From Aquila chrysaetos chrysaetos (lineage: Eukaryota; Chordata; Aves; Accipitriformes; Accipitridae), in NCBI RefSeq assembly GCF_900496995.4, contig NC_044005.1, positions 18,729,363 through 18,793,362 on the forward strand: 64,000 nt of DNA, in the 5' to 3' direction. Each line of letters starts with the position of its first letter. Position 1 is the first letter of the stretch. Both the position numbers and the translations under genes were made by a program. Positions 21,831-33,148 of the stretch are shown here, one piece after another. The notes under the pieces were generated by a model. It had not been told where the DNA came from. It worked only from the letters and a program-made list of their open reading frames with translations, and searched no databases.

Positions 21831-23876
21831 CTGCATAGAGAAGGGAGAACACAAAAGTCCATGATAAATAATCAACACGGTAGTACAGGTGCAATTAAAA
21901 CTCCTAAGAAAGCATGTGCTCCGTTATTCATGCACTACTGCATAGCTGTGAGCAGGAACAGAAATTACATCCCAGAAAGTAAATGTGTCATTACCAACAC
22001 CCTGGAGAAGTCCTGGATAGGCTTGAGATGAACAGCAATACACAGCCTCTGCCACTGGAGCTGTCGGAGAGTTCCTGCTACCAGCAGCCCCTGCTGTCTT
22101 TGCCTGACTCCTGGCTGACCAGCATGGCACTGTCAGGCAGCAGGAAAGCCAACTCTGGGAAGAGATGTGGAACCTCACCTAACTGTGCTTCTTTTCACAG
22201 CCCTGCCTTTACAGTTGCCCAGGTGGGATTCATCTCATGTCCCTTCTGACGTCTCCCTCTGACCTGTTTGAGATATTCACTTTGGGATGAAATGAATTGC
22301 ATCCTCAAAGTGCCCTTTCTCTGCAGTGACTGAAAAGGGGCTGTAGCCACCAGCTCAGAGACAGACACCAACATCGGGTTAGGAGTTTCTCACCCTTACT
22401 GCTCAAATGACTAACTTACTGATAACTTAAGTCACCTCTTACACCACCTGTGGATGAGGAAATAGTCTGTGTGGGTTGAACGCTTGCTTAATATTTAGCA
22501 GGAGACAAAAGGAAGCATGAGAGACTGTGAGAAAGTCTGTTGTATGACTTCTAGAAACCAGAGGCAGAGCTAGAGGTACTGCAAGGGATCCTCCTGTCAC
22601 CCTTGCACTGAGGCAAAAAGGTCACTGGCAAAAGCGTTCATCTGCTCAGCCAGTGAGGAATGAAGCAGAGGGCAGTAATGTTTATGTATACAAAATGCAA
22701 CTATTTTAAAGAATTCAGAGAATCAGTCAGCCTGAAGCAGGACAAATTCAAATGGGAAATCTTCCACAGTGGGAATCCCTGTCCTCCACAGGAGAAGACA
22801 GCCCTCCGAAGGCTGACTGGGTCATATCATCCTGTTGAGGAACTATCAGTGAACGGGGCTAGATCTATCGAACCAAGCATGTCTGTGTGAAGGTGCGGGG
22901 AACCTTGCACACATGCAGCTCTACCAAGCTGAACAAGGACGCTTCTTCTTTCTGCCTCCTCTCCACCTACCCTAATCAAGATTCAAGACAGAATTCTCTG
23001 TGCTGACACCCCCTCTGCCTTGAAGAAAGGGGTTATTGGGACAAAAATTGCAGGTGTTACATGAGGTGCATGAACAGTGAAAGCATAGCTCCCCTCTCCT
23101 AGCCACAGCAAGGGGCTGGCAGCAGGACTGTTCTGCTGGGGAGACTGCAGGATCGTGTGAAGCCTTTGCTGGGTGAGAAAGAAGTCAGCAGGGCCTGCTG
23201 AGACTGACAGCTGAGTGCCTCTGGGTCCTGGCTCACCACTTAGCTGGGTCCCACCTAATACTGGAGCTGCAGGATTCCCTGGAATCCCTGGTCACTTCTG
23301 TGTTGGGGGTCTTCCAGCTCCCAGCTTGCTTCAAGCCAACTTAGGGATCTCATAAATAGCTCTGCATTGGTTCTCAGGTCCTCAAGAAACAGTTTTAAGT
23401 CCAAAGAAGCATGTGAGTGCATGCATGCATACTTTTTCTGGCTGTATGGGATAAAAAATCCTACTTCTCTTTGTATATTCTCTCACGAATGTGCAGGGGG
23501 AAGTTGGCCTTTTGTGTTTCCAGTGAACACAGCTCTGTGTGTCTGTGCTATGCGTACACATATATAGACACGCACACACACACACTCATATTTGTATATG
23601 CATATATACATACATATATGTCTCACACACATAGACATACATCTCTTCTACTTAAACTCTTCCCTTTAAAACATTCATAATGGGATTTTCCCCCTCATTG
23701 GTCTCCCAGTTTTTAGAGCTGCTCCTCCAAGTGCTGGCAACCACTGAGTAGACTTCGATTTGCACCCCTAAGCTTTTAGGAGATGGTTTATAATTCTGTA
23801 AAGCAGAACCTGTGTCTGCATGTCATTCTCACCTTCCCAAATCCCGCCCGAGGATGAGTAAAGCACAGTCACCTAC
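21831..23876. other. RIN3 intron E-F with a CA/TA microsatellite
   Basis: 2,046 bp. A mixed (CA)n/(TA)n low-complexity tract lies at about 23,555-23,642. Nothing else is recognised. Confidence 0.6.
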
Positions 23877-25355
23877 CTAACTGTTCCTCGGTGTAGGAGG
23901 CTGGGTCTATCAGAGATTTCAGCTCAGTGCTCTGCACTAAGTAACTCTTCAGCTGCGTCATCATCATCCGGATTTCTTGTAGCATCTCTGTGCTGGAGCT
24001 CTGCTTTGCCATCATCTCTAAACTGTACACTCTGTAGTCCTGCACCAGGTTGCCAAAGTACGAATCCTTGTCCTGTGCCAGCTCCACTATTTTCTTCTGC
24101 AGCTTCCTGTCACTAGACAAAAAGACTGTGAAGACATTGGACAGACTCACAAAGGACAGCCTGTTCTTGGCCTTGCCCAAGATCACGGAGCGTGTCTTTT
24201 TACTGGAGGAACTACTCAGCATCTCCAGGTCATCCTCTGTGCTGCTGGTGGAGTAGGAGTCTGGCTCGGACACCGACGCCTGAGCCATGGTGCTGCCTCC
24301 CGGGCCCTCCAGGGAGGAGTGCGAACCTTTCAGTTCAGCTGAGCTGATGGATTTGCGTCCATGTCTTTGTTCGGTCTTGGTGCGTGTGCAAGTGGCACCA
24401 CCTGCCACTGTAGCTGAGCTGCTCTTGCACAAAGCCTGCGCCGTGGCCATGGCCGTCTCTGCCACTGTTTGCTTCAACTGACAGGAGCTGGGGATCGTCG
24501 GTACCTGGGAAAGCCTCTTCCTTCTCGGTGGTGGGATAGGAGGTGACTTTTCTTTCTCAGTGGCATTGCTTTGTATCTCAGGCATGTCCTCCTTCTTCTC
24601 TGCAGGTTCGGGCTTTGTCTCCTGAAACTGTGATACAGCACTTTCGGGAACCTCCCCAGGCATTTCTACGGCCTTTTTGCACAGCGACCTTTTATCTCTG
24701 CTCTCTGTACTTATGTCTTGTTTTTCTTCTGTCCGTTCCCCTTTCAGGGTTTCACAACTTCCAGGCTTACCCACAGAGCTCTCCTCCGAGGTCCTCTCGC
24801 ACAGCCGCCTCCGCGGCGGGACAGAGGGCTGGGAGCCCTTCTTGGGGCTCACTGCTGAGGGCTCATTGACAGAGCAGCTCTGCTTCCCTTCTTCTTTATT
24901 GTCACCACCCTCAATTTTCATTTCCTTGATGCTCTTTCCTAGTGGCTGAAGAAGCGGCTCGTTTTCACAGGCAGTCATGGGATCCCACAGGAGCTTCAGA
25001 GAAGATTTCTGAATGAGAGCATGAGAAGGTGGAGGTGGAGGGGGGCGGCGGGGAGACCTCCTTTCAGCGAGTGTTGTGGCAGGGGGGAGATCAGGACTCA
25101 CAGCATGGCTTTTAGGAGGAGGTACATCTGGAGGAAAAGTATTACTGCACTCTTCTATAAAAATAGGATTCACGAACCACAGCCTGTCATTTCCTATTGA
25201 CAGCTCAATTTCACATGAGCAGTGGTTTGTGCTACTTGCAAAACACTGGGTAGATCTTAAACTGTCTGCCTGGACAGTGCTGAAAGCAGAGTCTTTTGCA
25301 GGGTGGGATAACTCCTCTCCTCTTCTTCTGTGGTTTAAGGAGGAATCCCAGAAAT
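23877..25355 (-). CDS. RIN3: RIN3 exon E (large): proline-rich linker, RIN homology, VPS9 start
   Basis: A 1,479-nt exon encoding visible residues 156-648. It opens DFWDSSLNH, then CSCEIELSIGNDRLWFVNPIF, the conserved post-SH2 block. A P6 run lies at 25,027-25,044. Two basic proline motifs follow: PSVPPRRR (24,805-24,828) and PPIPPPRRKR (24,514-24,543). In mammalian RIN3 the matching sites bind SH3 domains of CD2AP and BIN1. A serine-rich acidic segment (YSTSSTEDDLE) leads to the RIN-homology block at about 24,031-24,183 (ILGKAKNRLSF ... ELAQDKDSYFG). The end, SLEMMAKQSSSTEMLQEI, enters the helical region before VPS9. The linker is much less conserved than the domains and has fewer proline runs than the human protein. 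The donor is gtaggt. Confidence 0.95.
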
Positions 25356-28300
25356 CTGTCCCCCCCAAAAAAAAGAAAGAAAAGAAGAATGAAAAAATGC
25401 TCTGAGACAATTTCAGCTGCTAACAGTATGTAGAAGTCCTACTTTTTGTTAAAAGAAATGGTACACAAGCTTTCACACCTCTGCACAAAACAGTGTGAAG
25501 AAAGGGTTGCCTGTTTTTTGTGCTTGAGATGCTTCAAACCAGGGGACAAGCTCAGAAGCTTCACCAGAAACCTCTTTCTTGCCAATTTTAGGACACTAAT
25601 CTAGTGAAAACTGTTAATGCTGTGCAGCTTGTGCAGTGTGAGCAGGAAGGTACAAGTAACACATATGAATGATTGTGAAAAGGAGTCTATGACTTGTTCA
25701 GTGATCACTGCCCTCTAAATGCAAATAGCTGTGGATACCTGAGGTGAGGTTGTGAAGACCCCAGGTGAGTTCTGTCTCCCTCTTGCTGACTGTGGGAAGG
25801 TATAAGACTGAGATGTACAGCATGGATCCAACGTGCACTGGGAGCACAAGAGACATGAGATGAAGATGACTACTATGCAGCAAGCTCATGTGGCATAGTC
25901 TGTTCTACACAGAGGTCTGATCATGCTTTGCAGTACAACCAGTCCAGAAACATATGATTTTAAATACCTTCCACAGATTAAAATCACCATTACAGTCTAT
26001 AGCTCTGGATGACGATTATCCATAGCCATGCCCACTCTCTGTTTTGCGCCTTGCCTTGAGACTGCCTGCTTGCAGGTGTAAGAGAGGAAAGATGGTGCAA
26101 AAGACTGTGTACACAGGAAGGTTGTATACTGAAGGACTAAAGAATAGTGAAGTACTTCAGTGCTATCAACTGTGACTGGAAAAGAAGATGGTGTTTCAGA
26201 TGCAAGTAGTCATTTCTGTATGTCACAAACCTCTTATTAGAATTTGTCTTTGAATAACTTGTTTTAAAAAAATTACAAAGCATTTGTACATCTTTTGGAT
26301 AGATTCAGTATCACATTTAACCTTTTTCCCTTCCCCCAGAGGTGAGTTTTCAAACCTGCTTGCCTTACCAGTCTGATTGCTTTTAATCACTCTTAGAACT
26401 GCTAATCCAGGGTCCACTACTGGAAGTACCAGGAAACAGGATCCTGCAAACCCCATGTGTTCTTAGGAAGAAAAAGGGTATAAACCTCTGAGGATATTAA
26501 CTGGGTGAGGACTGTATAGATGCCCACAGATTTAGGGACAAGGGGAAGATGGGAAATCCTGGAAACATAAAGGTGCAGGTAACTAAATAACTATTTCAGC
26601 ATGCTTAGTCCCTGGACACATTGCTGACACTGACGGCACACTCTTCTGGGTGGATTTACAGGGGACATGAATGGGGCTGCCACACAGTGCCTGAACTCTG
26701 CCCTGTGCTTGGTGTCAAGCCTGTCTCACTGCAAAAACATCATGTGCTGGGCCCCAGAGGGGATGGATGGGGCTGCACATGCGTGGGATGACCCTCAGCG
26801 CTGAGCACACGGTACAGCTCTCAGGACGGTGCCTTCAGCTGTGCTTTGCCAGGGTCCCGTTCTCCCATCAGCTGCACCAGCGTAGCCCCCAGCCCATCAC
26901 AGGGAAGGGGGTGCAGGACTGAGCCGGCCAGAGCCCTGGGCAGGGTCTGCCTGTGCCTCTTCCTCAAAACCAGCACCCCAGAAAAGCTCAAAGGGACTTC
27001 CAGATAGGAAGGTCATAGCAGAACTCAAAACAGAGCTAAGAAACTCTTCAACTAAAGCCAACGCAGAATCAGGGGTGAACCACATTCAGATAAAATCTCT
27101 CCCTTGCCCACTGCATCCCCAAAGACAGGCCACTTCTTCCCATTTTGCTCCCCAGTGCAGCCGTGACTTTTGATGGCTTCCTGCTTGCAGCTGGCTTCAT
27201 GCTGTTGCTGGAAAAGCCATCTTCTTTCTGCCGCTGCCATGACCTGCCCTCTGCAGGGGTCTGCCTTTCCCCCTCGGTGCCCTGAGCCTGCTGCCCTTGC
27301 CTCCCTGTGCCAGCGATGTGGTCCCCTGGGCCACAGGGACAGGGACTGTTCCCTTCCCTCCGGCAGGTGCAAGTGCTGCAGGCAGGGCAGGACGGGCAGG
27401 CTGCCTCCTCGCTGTCTCTCCGCTTCCTCTAGCCAAGCATTTCTGTAACATAGGCACAGAGTAAGCCATGCATAGGTGAACTAAAAGACTGTCCATTCCC
27501 ATCAAGGTAAAATTGCTGATTTAGCCTCTCATAGCCTAGGCTAGGGTCCATGGCTAATTCAGCTTTATAAGCATGCCAGCATGTTTTCTTAGGGAGGCTG
27601 AGGTTAGAACAGCTTTATTCTCTGATTTCCTACCATGAGAGGGAGGAGAACAAAGAAGTTTGAAATAAAAGTGTTGCCAGGAACAGCAGCACTCTTGACA
27701 ACAGAATTCAGGAGTAGATGTGCAGATGCAACCGCACATAATAGCATTGCACTGCCAACGCCCTCACATCTGAGACTGGCAGGAGTACGATTTCCTTTAA
27801 ACGCTCCAACCCTCCCGGGTATCAGCAAACGCAGGACAGGGGAAGTTGCTTGTTTAGGTCCAAACATAATGCTGTGGAGTCTCATGGGCTGAGGAAATGG
27901 TGAGTAAACCAACGTACAAAAGGGAATTTGGTTATTTTTCTCAGTAGTGGTCAGGATAAGACACTGTGATGAAAATGCAATGCTCCATTCAGACCATGAA
28001 GGACCAGATGAGGTGGTCCTACCAAGGGTTACACAGCTGCTTCAGAGAGACTGTTTCTTAGCCCAGCCAAACTGTCTCATACAGCAGGAAAGGCATCCCA
28101 GGATCATCTCCAATTGCTGTCCTGGCTCTTCCCTTAGCTTATATTCTGGGAGGGATAATTAAGCAGTTCTTTGGGCACGTCTGTGATGGTATGTGCTCTT
28201 TGTGCTGTGCAGTCACGCTAACTCTCCTGCTAAAATACCTTCTGTACCAGTGAGGTCAGGACTAGAGGGCCTGCAGTACATCCTCTTTGGGTATACACAT

Positions 28301-29931
28301 AACAGCCAGATCCTTTGTGGAACAATCCAGCTTGCAGGTAAGCATCTTACTTCTACCCCCCAAAAAACATATCACTTTGAAATAAATAAAAAGCAACATA
28401 CAAGAATTTCAAACAATGCTAGCTTTCCTTTGGGAGTGCCACTTCGGGCAGCACTTATTGTTTGTGTACCCATTTGTACCCATGAAATTTTGTTGCAGGA
28501 AGCAGTAAACAGCATCACTCATTACTTCAGCCTGTTTGACTTTACTGAGACAGCATGCCACCCCAAGAAGCTAGCATAATTTCCCAGGAAATCTTTACAC
28601 AACAGCAGGTTTTCTTCTTTTGTCAGAAACTTTCCTGGCATGCAATGTACTGTGACAAGTAAACCTCCAAGCATCACCACTTTTATGACCACCAGTGTAC
28701 AGGAGAGAAGGAAGAAGACTACAACCAACATTGCTTTGGTGCTTGTGCTTCCATTAACCCTTCCTTTCAGAAGTTGCTGGAGACCATTGCCTGAGTCAGT
28801 ATCTCCTCTGCTGGCTCAAATTAGACCAAAGGTTGGAGAATCATGATACACTTTTTAACTTTTAATACAAATTTTTACACTTGTTATAATAAAACTAACA
28901 TTACATTTGCAACTTGCTATTTCAAATTGCAAAGTACCTTTCTTTAAGCAGGAAGTGCTGGCTGGACACCCATACTTAAGGATGCTTTGACAAATTAGAA
29001 CATATTCAAAATAGAGGATGCTGAAAGTGTTAGAGGCAAATCTAATGGTTAAATTCAACAAAGCTGCCTGAACTGAAACCAGTGGGGTTTGCCCATGCCT
29101 TCTCAGAGGTATAATGCAGAAGATCCAAAAATAGATCCCTAAAGCCTCAGGGTGCTCTAGTGAGTATCTCTTAAGTGAGCTAACTCTTCAGCTTTCACCA
29201 TTGTTTGGCTGTTTTCAACAGCTGAGGGAAAAATGAAAAGCAAAGTAGCATGAGAGTGGCTAACTGTAATAGCTGTCTCAAGTGGAGTGTGTCAAATGGG
29301 AAGGAATGGGAAGGAGGCCTCCTTTAGTTAACAGAGCTGCATTTCCCAACTCTGTAACTTGATACATCTGATCTAAAATTTGTTCATTTGGTGCTGCTAC
29401 TAAAAATAACATTCCTTTTTGTATCTGATTAGTGTGAGGCAAGAGAACATGCTGGGACACTACACATTTCTCTACCAACTAGAAATCCTGCAAGAGGAAG
29501 CAGAAAGATCAAAATTAAAAAATATCACACTTCCAGCAGCATTGCCCCCACACATCAGAAGGGGAAATTGCAAAGGTGTTTTCGTCTTTTCATATACCTC
29601 AGATGCCAGCTACTTCCCATGTGTGTAAGGTATCCTGAGAGGCTGTGCTGCACTTCAGTTGTTGAAAGCCCCAGCTTATACAGTGAGACTGTAGGTCCCA
29701 CACCTTGCACAGAAAGTCCAAGTGGAGGTTTATGTCCAAAGGGGCAAGCGGCCTTTTTTCCAGTGTGCTTCTATAAACATAAAGATCATAAACATCTTCT
29801 CTCTTGCTTTCAGGCCTCCTCAGCTATTCTGAAGACAATAGTTCATCTATCCTCCAGTTGCATTATGTCTGTGCGAGGCACCATGGTTCTCACAAGTCTG
29901 AGTGAAATTCTGGCTGCTTTGAGGGACTTAC
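25356..29931. other. RIN3 intron D-E
   Basis: 4,576 bp. The acceptor at exon E is unusual, with a G7 run between the T-rich tract and acag. A GC-rich patch at about 26,800-27,430 holds a retroviral-type zinc-knuckle motif (separate entry). No other feature is seen. Confidence 0.6.
27308..27349 (+). pseudogene. Possible gag relic: one CCHC zinc-knuckle motif
   Basis: The plus strand encodes CQRCGPLGHRDRDC, which fits C-X2-C-X4-H-X4-C with the glycine-x-x-glycine-histidine spacing of retroviral nucleocapsids. It sits in a 93-codon open stretch (27,170-27,448). Upstream frames look degraded and give no further certain match. It may be a decayed ERV gag fragment or a coincidence. Confidence 0.35.
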
Positions 29932-30023
29932 CTATCCCTAGACTAGAGATGATTTCAAGGTCTTGAAAGCTACTGGCTTCTAATATTGCTTGTGGCAGCT
30001 TCAGGGTGAAGGGCAGCAAATCC
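29932..30023 (-). CDS. RIN3: RIN3 exon D: end of the SH2 region
   Basis: A 92-nt exon completing arginine 125 and encoding residues 126-155: DLLPFTLKLPQAILEASSFQ, then DLEIISSLGI. The acceptor is tttctttttacag and the donor is gtaagt. This is the segment directly after the SH2 domain in RIN proteins. It joins exon E to give LGI-DFWDSSLN, matching the family. Confidence 0.95.
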
Positions 30024-31329
30024 CTGTAAAAAGAAACACAGTGAAAAACCAACAAAAGAATAAACCCCACAATTTTTAAGAACTCCAGATTTTACTGTTG
30101 GTTTTAGTGATTGAATTGGCTCACAATTTCAGCCCCGTTCTGCAAAGTCCTGAATGTTGTCAAAGGAAGATCTCACAGCCAGTAAGGCATCATGGACATT
30201 GTGCCAGCTTGGGTTGCTCTGATTTCACAAGAGATCACCAGCTCCTGTGGCGATGCTTCATGCAGTGCTGCTGGCTTAATCACTGCGTCTTGGCTTCCTC
30301 CTATGAAAACAGCAGGAATGCCTCTCACCTCAGGGGAGGCCACAAGGGTTGAAATACCTTCCCATGAAAAGTGAGGTGTTGCAAATGGCAATTATTGTAA
30401 TTAGAAAAGCCATTCTTTTTGGTGTGGAGGGGATTTGCAGTCCTTTTTCCTTCCATTTACCCCTCTCTCCCCACCCTGCTTCCTCTTTTAAAAATCAGTG
30501 TAAGTGTAAGGCACGGGGACAAGGCAGGACACAGTGGGGTTAGGGAAGGAAGGCCCCTCCTGAGGAAGGGTAGCCCCTGGGTGAAGTGACAGACAACGAT
30601 GAAGTGTTGCATGACACTGAGAAAACACATATAGCCCTCTACTCTTCGCTCCCACACTTCTGACTGCTTGGTTTCTGCAAAGATGCTGTATTTTTATTAA
30701 AAAAAAAAAAATAATTACAGTTTCTCAGAGGAAGTTAGTTGGGTTTCACTGAAACACATCCTAAGTCTCAAGTAATTTAAGGGAGCTGTTGGGCTGGTGG
30801 TGAACTCTTCAGGTTTGCCTCTTGCCCAATAACAATTCACTAAACCTGTTCCTACCTCAGTTCCCATTCTAACAAGGACTAGAAAAGCCAGTAACAATAG
30901 TTCCTAAAAGGTAGCAAGGAATGGTGCAGCGTCATTTTACACATTAAAAAAGGTAACAAAATGTTCTGCAAGCTGCAGGAAATTATTTTAGAAAAAGCTG
31001 GCCTTGTGAGTAGGTGGTCTCCACTACACAAATGCACACCCCAAAAATGTGCATGACTGCAGGCCTGGGGAGGACAGATCTGTTGACAGATGAATGCAGG
31101 GGGGGCTATTTTTGCCCCTATTAACAGATACATATCTTACTCATGTACTGTGTACTCCTTGGGTTCTCTGTGCACCACTGAGCACCCTGTTGTCACATTG
31201 TTTGACGTAAACTGATGTGATCCCAGGATTTTTTTTTCATTGCTGATATCAGGTTTAAAAGAGGAAGAGGGTCCATGGACCTTCTGCTTTCTTTGTTTGC
31301 TAATGTTATATGCATAAGTAGTTCCCTTC

Positions 31330-31360
<31 letters not shown>

Positions 31361-33075
31361 AATACATCTAAATATCAGGAAACATTAAGCCACTACCGTA
31401 ATAGAAAAAAATCTGGTTTTATTCATGGGGCAGCAGTTTGCAGGCAAGCCACCAAGTCACCTGTTACCTACAGGTGTTATTTTTGTGATCTAAGGTAATC
31501 TACACAGGCCAAACCTTCTTTTGAGAAGAGCCTGTCAGCCCTGATAAGCTGTTTCCAGCTATTTATAGATGACTATTTAGTACAGCCCTGAGAACAGGCC
31601 TCTCCACTCACCATCACGGAGAGATCCGACAAGCTGCCAGCAAATGGTAGGTCAGTGCCTAAGCAGCCTTTTTATTACCTGCTTCTCTCAGAAAATTATT
31701 GCCTATTTACCTTGTCTTTTGACAGCGACCTAAGAAATCGCACGAACCATCTCAACGTGTATTTGACACTCAGAAGTAACACCTATAACAGGAACTAACA
31801 GAAAAGCTTTTCTTTCTTTCTGAGACTCAAGCCATGATCCTTTCTGCAGGAAAGCAGAAGTGAGCATATTTTCCCTCCCACCAGCGATTTGACTAGAAAT
31901 GCCCAATTCTTGTTTGCATTTGGGCTCTTCTTTGCTTTGGTAAGACAGAAATCTTTATATGGGTCCAGGGGTTAATTTATGCCCATTCTGTAGGGTCTAT
32001 ACACATCTAGATGGCTAAATGTCTTTTCCTTGATGGGGGTGAGACAGAGCGTGGTCCCTTGCGTGAGGCTAGGAGTCCTGGCCCATCTGCATTGAACTCA
32101 GCTGGCTGCAGAAGCAGCCCTCAAAATAGTGCGAATATTACTGGCTGGGTAAGCTGCAGCACGCTGTATCATACCATAGATAGCCTGTTCCTACTATGTG
32201 ACCTAACCAAGTCTCTAACACAACTGCCTTGTAAACATATCCTGAATCTGCTTTCCCCTTTTAAATGGAAATAACTACTTTAAGAGTCATCTAAGTTTAT
32301 ATAGGGGAGGTCAAAAGTTTACATCCAACTCAAAACCAGGCCTGCTGCAGCTGGAGTGGGGCAAGTAGGTCGTGGAGGTATTGCTGCAGCGTACTGGGCG
32401 CAAACACACAGATTACAGGAGACTGCAGACACACGTGTTTAATTACACAGAGGCACTCATCAGCTGTTGATCAAGCCTTGCTCTAATGAAAATGACCTTA
32501 CAGGTCTTTCCCATCTCTGTGCCCACTACATTTGGTATTTCTGCACTGAGCAAACAAACAAGGTCTCTTCTTTATCACTTTATTTTATTTTTAAATTTTG
32601 GCTCAAGAACAGAAATTGTTTCAGGACTACTCTCCTTGACAGATTCCCCATAGGTGACTAAGTGCTCCGAGTCTCCTGCAGGCAACAGTCCGCTAGCAGG
32701 TTTGCTAAGTCACTGCCAGGTGTGTGTGTATGCTTAAAGCTGCTTTTAATAAGACATGGCTAATCCAGGACCCTTTTTCCTCCCTGCCCTGCTAGCCCCA
32801 GTCCTGTGCCTCAGTCCTTTGTGGGTGCAGTCCTATGGACCCTCCTCAGACAAAGCCTCCCGCTTCAGGGACAGCTGTGGTTATGGTGTGCCTGGCTGGA
32901 AACTGGGTGACCTGGCCCCATCGTAGATACCAGCATCGGAAATACCTCCTGGTCTGGCAGGTTAGAGGAAACTGGAGGAAACAGCTGGGGCTGTGCTGTG
33001 GCTGGATACTGGGAAAAGGCAGTCCAGAGGGAAGAGCGAAGCGATCCTTCCATGGAAGCAATGAATCCAACTCAC
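30024..33075. other. RIN3 intron C-D
   Basis: 3,052 bp with a 13-base A-run at 30,699-30,711 and a 26-base T-run at about 31,330-31,355. I see no gene or recognised element. Confidence 0.6.
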
Positions 33076-33148
33076 CTACTGACACAGTAGAAGGCAACCA
33101 GTTTGAAGATATCCTCAAATACAAGGACAGATCCTTCCAGGTACATGA
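33076..33148 (-). CDS. RIN3: RIN3 exon C: SH2 domain, C-terminal part
   Basis: A 73-nt exon encoding residues 101-124 and part of 125: the split isoleucine, then MYLEGSVLVFEDIFKLVAFY and CVSR. The acceptor is gtttttcatcag and the donor is gtgagt. The block is the last strand and helix of the SH2 fold. It completes the KEEKS-I-x-YLEGS sequence begun in exon B. Confidence 0.95.

Noticed and set aside
31330-31355. T26 run as the tail of a processed pseudogene
   Set aside because: The adjacent sequence shows no coding similarity or target-site duplication, so it is treated as a simple repeat.
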